A stretch of 46,273 nucleotides of DNA from an uncultured bacterium (GTDB taxonomy: Bacteria > Bacteroidota > Bacteroidia > Bacteroidales > CAIWKO01): positions 1-46,273 of the forward strand of contig CAIOYH010000120.1 in the NCBI GenBank assembly GCA_903862465.1, given 5' to 3'. Each line of letters begins with the position of its first letter. Positions within the stretch are counted from its first letter, which is position 1. Shown in pieces: positions 33,972 to 43,000 of this stretch. A program made the translations under genes and the position numbers. Under the pieces are notes generated by a model. It was not told the DNA's origin, did no database searches, and saw only the letters and a program-made list of their open reading frames with translations.

Positions 33972-34259
33972 ACAAATTCGAATTTTACCAACTCGAATTC
34001 GATCTTTACCAACTCGAATTCAATCCTTACAAACTTGATATCATTCTTTACAAACTCGATATCATTCTTTACAAACTCGATATCGTTTCTTACAAACTTG
34101 AATTCGATCTATACAAACTCGAATTCAATCTTTACAAACTTGATATCGTTTTTTACCAACTCGAATTCGATCTTTACAAACCCGATATCGTTTTTTACCA
34201 ACTCGAATTCATTCTTTACAAACTTGAATTCGTTTCTTACAAACTCATGTTTGAATCGG
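33972..34259. repeat. 21-bp-period tandem array 3
   Basis: Twelve full units from 33987 in exact 21-bp register, with a 15-nt first unit at 33972 and a decaying thirteenth at 34239. Each unit begins ACAAACT/ACCAACT and carries in its centre either GAATTC or GATATC, two 6-bp palindromes that interchange from unit to unit. The ends vary among GATCTTT, CATTCTTT and GTTTCTT types. Read rightward from ATG 33948 or 33969 it stays open and would give FTNSNSI-type heptapeptides, stop at 34295. No ribosome-binding site is evident. The rest of 33887-34677 shows only a 9-bp hairpin at 34277-34307. Confidence 0.9.
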
Positions 34260-34276
34260 CATAAATTGAAATTTGA

Positions 34277-34307
34277 TTTTCTTGACTTGAAATAAGAATC
34301 AAGAAAA
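34277..34307. terminator. Hairpin just after array 3
   Basis: TTTTCTTGA pairs with TCAAGAAAA around a 13-nt loop. It overlaps the stop codon of the open frame that runs through array 3. There is no strong T-tract, so its activity is uncertain. Confidence 0.3.
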
Positions 34308-34677
34308 TTGAAAGCGCATCGCCGCCATCAAAGTAATTTTTCTTACGGATACGATTCAAAATTATAAAGTGAAATTAGGGAGGATGGAAATTGGATTTTG
34401 GACTGGAATTGTTTTTATTTTCGCTTCCCAGATTTTTTTATGAATGAAAATAGACAGAAATTGCATTTATACCTTATATTATATATAACCAACAAACCAT
34501 TATTGAAAGAGTACACTATTATGGTTATAAACTATAATAAAAATAATTTTTAAAAGTGTAGTAATGCGTTGCAAAAATAATTACATATTTTCCCTGATAA
34601 ATCGAAAGACAAAACTAATAAACGATACTTTTTCTATTAAAAATTGTACTTCATAAAATAGAAATAAGGTGATGAAA

Positions 34678-35112
34678 TTATTTCTTCGTAGATGGTTCCT
34701 TGGATTTTTTATCAAAAGAAGAAAGTATCTTATGTCGCCAATCTATGGCGGTTTTTTTATTTATACGCAAGGAATTCGTAATGCTATCCAGCGACTTCTT
34801 TTTGTGCATTTGTTCAATATACGAATTGACAAGCTTTTTCTTATGAATGCCAGATAACCATGTGCCTGTGTATTCTGTGAACGTTCGCTTGCAATCTTTG
34901 CATTTAAACCTCAAACTACCTTTATCTTTCCCGTAACGATAATGATTCATGCTGCCACAATGAGGGCAGGGGAGTTGCTTACTGATTAACTTCTCCTGAC
35001 GATCTTTCAAATAATCGTGTTTCACTGATTTTGTCAAGAGATACATGATGAGTTTGTCCTGATCTTCTTCCGAAAGGGTGTGTATCGCTAATACTATTTG
35101 TTGATAATCCAT
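34678..35112 (-). CDS. IS1595-type transposase N-terminal region (zinc ribbon plus HTH) without DDE domain
   Basis: 144 residues. After a short helical start (MDYQQIVLAIHTL) comes a four-Cys zinc ribbon, CPHCGSMNHYRYGKDKGSLRF then CKDCKRTFTEYTGTWLSGIHKKK. A helix-turn-helix-like segment follows (SLDSITNSLRINKKTAIDWRHKIL). This matches the DNA-binding front half of ISXO2/IS1595 transposases. The catalytic DDE half is absent and the 3' flank to 34300 does not encode it. The gene has its own -7 box 16 nt upstream and no frameshifts, so it is either a clean truncation or a domesticated DNA-binding protein. Confidence 0.75.
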   Translation of the reverse strand: MDYQQIVLAIHTLSEEDQDKLIMYLLTKSVKHDYLKDRQEKLISKQLPCPHCGSMNHYRYGKDKGSLRFKCKDCKRTFTEYTGTWLSGIHKKKLVNSYIEQMHKKKSLDSITNSLRINKKTAIDWRHKILSSFDKKSKEPSTKK

Positions 35113-35128
35113 AGTGGTGAAATTTTTG

Positions 35129-35136
35129 CAAAAGTA
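35129..35136 (-). promoter_or_regulatory. -7 box TAnnTTTG for the zinc-ribbon gene
   Basis: The minus strand reads TACTTTTG 16 nt before the ATG at 35112. The rest of 35137-35467 is AT-rich with no recognised feature. Confidence 0.45.
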
Positions 35137-35467
35137 GTACTTTAAATTTAATAAAACAACGCAAAACTATTTTTATTATTTCAACTATTTCCTATAAATA
35201 CTTTGGGCTTTTTTCAAATGATATCTAAAACAAAAACTTGAAGCTTCCTTTTTCAAATTATAGTCCTATGCGAATTATGATTATATCGAAAGCTGATTTA
35301 AAGGAAAGAAAAACATAAAATAGTTTATGGAAGACAGGGCAAAAAACTTGGCATAATATTTTTAATAATTGAAGATGCAGGAAGAATATAAATAGCAACT
35401 GCTATTGTTGATGGAATTTTTTTTAATCATTTTTTTTAATTTTAGTTGCTATTTCAGTGCAAAGTTG

Positions 35468-35475
35468 TAAATTTG
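35468..35475 (+). promoter_or_regulatory. -7 box TAnnTTTG for tRNA(CAT)
   Basis: TAAATTTG lies 38 nt before the tRNA 5' end. Confidence 0.4.
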
Positions 35476-35513
35476 CACGATTTTTTTACTAAAAGACGGT
35501 AGAAACATCTTTA

Positions 35514-35587
35514 GGTCCTATAGCTCAGTTGGTTAGAGCACCTGACTCATAATCAGGTGGTCCCAGGTTCAAGTCCTGGTGGGACCA
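35514..35587 (+). tRNA. tRNA with anticodon CAT (probably tRNA-Ile2, lysidine-modified; otherwise elongator Met)
   Basis: GGTCCTA (35514-35520) pairs with TGGGACC (35580-35586), discriminator A at 35587. The anticodon stem CCTGA/TCAGG encloses loop CTCATAA, so the anticodon is CAT. Position 1 is paired, so it is not initiator tRNA. The C4-G69 and C5-G68 pairs recalled as TilS identity elements are present, which favours Ile2 (AUA decoding). Met cannot be excluded from sequence alone. Confidence 0.9.
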
Positions 35588-35602
35588 CAAAAAGAAAGAA
35601 AG

Positions 35603-35632
35603 CCCTGCAAACACTTTGTTTACGGGGTTTTT
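35603..35632 (+). terminator. Intrinsic terminator after tRNA(CAT)
   Basis: The stem CCCTGCAAAC / GTTTACGGGG, with one wobble and one mismatch and a 5-nt loop, is followed by five T. Confidence 0.75.
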
Positions 35633-36475
35633 ATTTTTCAAAATAGGAGTTTTGTGATGAGGCGATCCCTTTTTAAAAGACAAACATTTCAAGAAGTAAT
35701 TGTCTTTAACAAATTAAAATAAGTGCTCGGAAATAATTTTATAGTGCAGGTGGTTTTTTGTCTTTCATCAAGTACGCTTAATTAGTTTCTAGATTTGTAC
35801 GACTCTTCTAACATTGATATTATTGTTATTTTGAAGTTGTATTTTCGAAAATCAGAATTGAATTGATAGGAATATTTTTTTTTGAATAAAAATCAAAGAA
35901 ATTTTAAAACAGATGTATATTTGTACAAAATAAAAAAATGGAACATAGAATCTTTTAGTGTTTGCGAATTTATTGTAAATTTGTTTTGTTTGAAACCTTT
36001 TTGAAATTCGTAGCGTATAAAAAATGATATGATAAAAGGTGGATGTAAAAAATCTTTTTATGTTTAAAACACAAAAAGTGTGATTGCTAACTTTATGAAT
36101 TCTAAAGTGTTTTTAGTTTTTTTTAGTTGCTAAATATTTTTTTCAGATTTATAAAGAATATTGATATTTGTTATAAAAAGCTTGTTTGTTGAAAAAATGT
36201 CTTATATTTGCCGATTAGTTTATATCAAATGTGCTTTTCTAATGCGGGAATGCTTCCCTATAAAAAGTTAAACACAAAAAAAATGATTATGTAAAAAAAG
36301 TACTTTGTAAAAAAAATAGATGTTATATTTTTTGTAAAACATTGATTCTTTTTAAGAGTCTCTTTTTGATGTTTTTGCAATTCATTATTCCCCAATAATG
36401 GCGATTTAAAAAAACGGATTGTTGTTATAAATAAAAATATTTTAAAAAAAACCTTGTCAGTAAAAAAAAAAGTTC
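35633..36475. other. Long AT-rich gene-free stretch upstream of the secreted-protein pair
   Basis: No open frame above noise was found. Several TAnnTTTG-like boxes occur (for example TATATTTG near 35920 and 36205, TAAATTTG near 35970), but in DNA this AT-rich they may be chance. A small GGGAA/TTCCC hairpin lies at 36246-36258. It could be a long regulatory leader for the surface-protein genes, or decayed DNA. Confidence 0.4.
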
Positions 36476-36483
36476 TATTTTTG
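36476..36483 (+). promoter_or_regulatory. -7 box TAnnTTTG for the 36529 gene and the giant HYR gene
   Basis: TATTTTTG lies 45 nt before the ATG at 36529. No box is seen in the 68 nt before the HYR gene, so both genes may use this promoter. Confidence 0.4.
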
Positions 36484-36528
36484 TTGAATTATTAAAAATC
36501 GTAAGAAACAACTATAAAAATAAATATT

Positions 36529-37014
36529 ATGAATCAGAAATCTATGTCAAACAGAAAAAATAGTATGATGAAATCAGCTACAACATTAATTTGCATTATG
36601 GTCTTAGTAAGCCTTTCAATTCAAGAATCTTTTGCGCAAGATGTTACTCCTACTAAAGGACAGCAATCAATAAAAAAAGAAGCAGTTCTAAGCAATGACG
36701 TGAACAAAAACAATGTGAATAATGTAACTGTTGTTGCCCCGGTGGAAGAGCAATCTCCCATCACAACCTTACCCTATTATAACTATAAAGGATTGACCGA
36801 TATAAATGCGGCTCGTTTAGCATGGGCTAAAGATTATCCGGAAGCATTCGCCAAATTAAATGGACAAACCATCCAAAAGCCGACTAGCTCGCAGGTCCAA
36901 AATAAACCAACAACTGTCATAACGAAAGAAGAAAAATTACCCAATGCTGATCGCATCCTACCGGTAATCTATGATGACAGCCAAACCCGCAATGAAGGTA
37001 AAAAAATTAAATAA
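36529..37014 (+). CDS. Small secreted protein of unknown function
   Basis: 161 residues. A basic, Met-rich start (ATG at 36529, 36544 or later) is followed by a signal peptide whose hydrophobic core TTLICIMVLVSLSI ends at ESFAQ (about residue 36). The mature part is Asn/Lys/Thr-rich and disordered except for a helix ARLAWAKDYPEAFAKLNG, a motif I recall from short Bacteroidota exported proteins. There is no T9SS sorting domain. It is directly upstream of the giant HYR gene in the same direction (68 nt gap, no terminator), so the two are probably co-transcribed. Confidence 0.75.
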   Translation: MNQKSMSNRKNSMMKSATTLICIMVLVSLSIQESFAQDVTPTKGQQSIKKEAVLSNDVNKNNVNNVTVVAPVEEQSPITTLPYYNYKGLTDINAARLAWAKDYPEAFAKLNGQTIQKPTSSQVQNKPTTVITKEEKLPNADRILPVIYDDSQTRNEGKKIK

Positions 37015-37082
37015 ATCTAAACCAAGTAAATATTCTTTTATTTTATTATATTTTCCAACACAAATAATTAAAAAAAAATACT

Positions 37083-40000
37083 ATGAGAAATCTAGACACT
37101 ATTAATCGGAAATCAGTATATCGTAGTTTCTTCTTGCTTTGCTTGATGATGATTTTTGCTGTTTCAACACAGGCACAAACATTCACATTTACTTCAAGTG
37201 GTGCAAACGCAAACATAGATCTTGCACCGTTTAATGATACCTATAATGGTACTTTATCAGCAACGTCTATGATGAAGAGTCAAATACCTGTTTTGGGTGT
37301 TTCGCCAAATGCAGTAACGAGTATTGAGGTGGACATTAACCTAACTCATACTTATGTCGGTGACCTTGTTATCAAATTGCAAGCACCCAATGGTCAAATA
37401 TTAGGTTTGATGAGTCGTCCGGGGTATGCTGAAGCTGCTGACAATGGCACAGGTTCCGGTGGAGCTTATGCCGACTGGCCCGGAATAACTATTAAATTTT
37501 CTGATGCAGGCACAAGAGATGCTGAAACTTTAGGTTCTCCGGCAAATGCACCACCGCACCCAAATGCGTTGAATTGTGCCTATGGTGATTGTAATGTTTT
37601 TCCAAATCACGGTTCTATTGCTTTTCCACCTTCAACTTTTTCTCAACTGTATGCAGGTATAATGAATGGTACATGGAAATTATTTGTTGGTGATGCCCAA
37701 GCATTGGATTCAGGTGTTTTTCATTCTTGGACATTAAAGATAACGACCTGCGAAAATCCTATTTATTCTACCTTTCCTATAAATCAAACTCAAAATACAG
37801 ATTTAAATTCTTGCAATGCGGTTGTTAATTATACCGTCAATACTATCAGCACTCCTCCTGCTACTATAACACATACTTTTACAGGTGCAACAGTTGGCAC
37901 CGGAAGTGGCACCGGAAGTGGTTCTATATTTAATATAGGTATAACGAATGTTTTAGTTTCAGCCACCAACACTTGTGGGACTACTGATAGTAATTTTATC
38001 ATTACGGTAAACGATAATCAATTACCATCTATTACTTGTCCTCATGATACACTGAGAGTATCTACCAATTCCGGTTCGTGCACAGCAATTGGGGTGGATA
38101 TTGGAACCCCAATTACTTCCGATAATTGCAGTGTTATTAGTGTATCGCACACCCATTCGTCCACAACCTATGCGTTAGGAATTACGGCTGTTACATGGAC
38201 TGTCTTAGATGCTTCCGCTAACACGTCCACATGTATAGAGATAATTGTGGTTACCGATGACATTAATCCAACCATTACATGCCCTGCTGATATAATAGAA
38301 GGTACAAATACTGGGTGTACCGCGACAGGAGTTGTTTTAGGCGCTCCTATTGCAAATGATAATTGTGGTTCAATTGTTGTAACAAATAATCATGCTTCCA
38401 CTACCTATGATTTAGGTACAACAATAGTAACATGGACCGTTACGGATGATGCAGGTCATACTGCGACATGTAACCAAACAGTTACCATTAATGACCTCGT
38501 AAATCCAACCATTACATGTCCATCTGATATTACGCAAGGGAATGATTTAAACATGTGTTCTGCTGTGGTTACATATAGTACTCCGGTTGGTACGGACAAT
38601 TGTTCCGGAGCCTTCACAACACAGACCACAGGCTTAGTTTCAGGAGCAGCATACCCATTCGGAATTACTACCAATACGTTCTTAGTGACGGATGGTTCTG
38701 GTAATACCGCAAGCTGTTCCTTTACAATCACGGTAAATGATACCCAAAATCCAGCAATTATATGTCCGGCAAATATTACTCAAGGTAATGATGTTGATAT
38801 GTGCGATGCTGTTGTTACTTATGTTGCACCAACTGGTACTGACAATTGTGATGGAGCCATAACAATACAGACCGCAGGATTAGCTTCGGGAGCAACATAT
38901 CCTTTTGGAATTACCACAAATACATTCTTAGTTACAGATGCCGTTGGTAATACATCTAGTTGTTCTTTTACGGTCACAATAAATGATACGCAAAACCCAG
39001 CAATTGTATGCCCCGCAAATATTTCTCAAAACAATGATGTAGATCTCTGCACCGCTGTTGTTACTTATGTTGCCCCAATTGGTGCTGACAATTGTTCGGG
39101 AGCCTTCACAACACAGACCGCAGGCCTTGTTTCAGGGTCAGCATTCCCATTAGGAACTACCACTAATACATTCTTAGTGACAGATGCTGTTGGCAATACA
39201 TCGAGTTGTTCCTTTTCAGTTACCATAAATGATACTCAAACGCCACTAATTGCATGTCCGGTTGATATTACACAAAGCAATGATTTTAATCTCTGTACCG
39301 CTATTGTTACTTATAGCGCACCAATTGGTACCGACAATTGTGTCGGTGCAATAACAACACAGACCGCTGGTTTAGCATCAGGAGTAGCATTTCCTGTAGG
39401 GACTACTACCAATACGTTCAGAGTAACAGATGGTTCTGGTAATACAGCTACTTGTTCCTTTACTGTTACGATTAACGATACCCAAAACCCAACAATTACC
39501 TGTCCGGGAGATATAACACAAGGCAACGATTTAAATGTGTGCGATGCAGTTGTTACTTTTATTACCCCAATTGGTACTGATAATTGTACAGGAGCAATCA
39601 CAACCCAGACCGCTGGCTTAGCTTCAGGAGCAACATATCCTCTAGGAACCACTACCAATACATTCTTAGTAACAGATGCTGTAGGTAATACAGCTAGTTG
39701 TTCCTTTACTGTTACAGTAAATGATACCCAAAACCCTTCAATTATATGTCCGGCAAATATCACACAAGCTAATGATGTAGATATGTGCGATGCTGTTGTT
39801 ACGTATATTGCCCCAATTGGCACTGATAATTGTCCTGGTATAGTTACCACCATACAAACCGCAGGCTTAGCTTCAGGAGCAACATATCCACTTGGAACCA
39901 CTACCAATACATTCTTAGTAACAGATGCCGTTGGTAATACCTCAAGTTGTTCATTCACTATTACCATAAATGATACGCAAAACCCAGTAATTGCATGTTT

Positions 40001-43000
40001 AGCTAATATTACACAAAGTAATGATTTAAATCTCTGCACCGCAATTGTTACATATAGTGCACCGATTGGTACGGACAATTGTCTTGGAGCAATCACCACT
40101 CAAACCGTTGGTTTGTCTTCTGGATCAGCATTCCCTGTAGGGACTACTACTAATACGTTCTTAGTAACAGATGGTTCAGGAAATACGTCTAATTGTTCAT
40201 TTACCGTTACGATAAATGAAACTCAAAATCCAACAATTACGTGCCCGGGAGACATTACACAAAACAATGATGTAGATTTATGCACTGCGGTTGTTACTTA
40301 TATAGCCCCATTAGGTACTGACAATTGTGTAGGAGCAATCACTTCACAGACCTCGGGGTTAGCTTCAGGAGATGCATTCCCTGTTGGAACTACTACTAAT
40401 ACATTCTTAGTAACAGATGGTTCTGGTAATACCGCAAGTTGTTCCTTTATGGTTACAGTAAATGATAATCAAAATCCAACAATTGTATGTCCTGCAGATA
40501 TTACCCAAGGTAATGACGTAGATATGTGCGATGCAGTTGTAACTTATATTGCCCCAATTGGTACGGACAATTGCCTTGGAGCAATTACCACACAGACTGT
40601 AGGATTGGCCTCTGGAGTAACATACCCTCTTGGAACTACTACCAATACGTTTTTAGTAACGGATGCCTATGGTAACACTTCTAGTTGCTCCTTTACAATA
40701 ACAATAAACGATACTCAAAACCCTGCAATTTCATGTCCGGGAGATATAACCCAAGGCAATGATTTAGATATGTGCGATGCTGTTGTTACTTATATAGCCC
40801 CATTTGGCACAGACAATTGCTTAGGAGCATTTACTACACAGATTGTTGGATTAGCTTCCGGAGCAACTTATCCTCTTGGAACTACTACCAATACGTTCTT
40901 AGTAACAGATGCCGTAGGTAATACATCAAGTTGTTCCTTTACAGTAACGATAAATGATACACAAAACCCTGCAATTACATGTTTGGGAGATATTACGCAA
41001 AGCAATGATTTAAATACGTGCGATGCTGTAGTTACCTATATTGCTCCAATTGGAACGGACAATTGTCTTGGCATAGTTACTACAACACAAACTGGGGGAT
41101 TAGGCTCAGGAGACACATTCCCTCTTGGTACCACAACCAATACGTTCTTAGTAACCGATGCTGCAGGAAACACCTCTAGTTGTTCCTTTACAGTAACAAT
41201 AAATGATACCCAAAATCCTGCAATTATATGTCCTATTGATATTACACAAGGCAATGATTTCGATATGTGCGATGCTGTTGTTACATATATTACCCCAAAT
41301 GGCACTGATAATTGTTTGGGAGCAATCACAACACAAACCTCTGGATTAGCTTCTGGAGCAACATATCCTTTTGGAACGACTACCAATACGTTCTTAGTAA
41401 CAGATGCTGTTGGCAATACCTCTAGTTGTTCTTTTACAGTAACGATAAATGATACTCAAAACCCTGCAATTACCTGTATTGGAGACATTACACAAGGCAA
41501 TGATTTTAATATGTGCGATGCTGTTGTTACGTATAGTGCCCCAATCGGAACGGACAATTGTCTTGGATCAATCACAACACAGATTGCAGGATTTGCATCA
41601 GGAGCAACGTTCCCTGTTGGAACTACCACAAATACCTTCTTAGTAACAGATGGGTCTGGTAATACAGCTAGTTGTTCTTTTACTGTAACTATAAATGACC
41701 TCCAAAATCCTACAATTACATGTCTTGGAGATATTACACAAAGCAATGATTTAAACGTGTGCGATGCTGTTGTTACGTATAGTGCCCCAATCGGAACTGA
41801 CAATTGTCTTGGCTCATTCACAACACAAACTGCCGGATTAGCCTCAGGAGCAACATTTCCTTTAGGAACCACGACCAATATATTTATGGTCACAGATGTT
41901 GTTGGTAATACATCTAGTTGCACCTTCACAGTTACAATAAACGATACCCAAAGCCCTACTATCACATGTCCTGATACCGTTAATCAAACAATAGATTCTC
42001 TTTGTTTTGCGACAGGGGTGATTCTTGGTACACCATTAGTTGCATTCGATAATTGTCATATAGCGTCTTTAGTTAATAACCAGTCGACAACTTATTATCC
42101 TGTTGGTTACAACCAAGTAATATGGACGATAACAGACGATGCTGGAAATACCTCAAGTTGTATTCAAATCGTAAATGTTGTTGATGCTATTCCTCCAACA
42201 ATAACATGCCATGATACATTAATGCTATCAGATCCTTTAAATTGTTACGTAACGGGTGTAACTTTGGATACACCACCTACTAGTGACAATTGCGGCATAA
42301 CTTCGTTAACCGCAAAAGTGAATGGTAATACCATTAGCTTCCCAGCTACCTTTCATGTTGGAACAACCAACGTTGTTTGGACAGCATCGGATGCTTATGG
42401 TAATCATACAAGCTGTACATCCATTGTCCAAGTATTTGACGTAACTGTTCCTGTTGCCGCTCTAGGCACTCCTATTTATGATACATTGTTTACTGATCCG
42501 GGTACTTGTTCTGTTGATACCACTGGTGGTATTCTGAATTCGTTTCGACCTGTTTTTACTGATAATTGTACCGACGCTGCCCATTTATTTTATTATTATG
42601 ATGCGCCACCATTCTTACCGGGTGGACAAACAACGATGATTACTTGGAATGCTGTAGATTCAAGTGGCAACAAAGGTAGCTTCGATCAATATATTTATGT
42701 TAAGGATACTACGAAACCTACTATTATGTGTCCAGGAAATATTACTGTTTTAAATGAACCCGGATTATGCAGTGCAGTTGTAACGTATGCTGCTCCTAAT
42801 GTTAGTGATAATTGTCCATTACTTAAAAATGCAATTACGAATGGAAATTTTGAAACAGGTGATTTAACAGGGTGGTCAACGTCGGGCTATGGAACTACTG
42901 GTTTTTGTCAAACAGATCCAAGAGATTTTAATGTAAGTAGTAGTGGTACGGCGACAGGATGTTATACCTTGCAAGATCCAATAAATGGTAGTTATGCTGT

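Noticed and set aside
23994-34259. CRISPR arrays
   Set aside because: The 21-bp units are directly adjacent with no unique spacers, and no cas genes are nearby.
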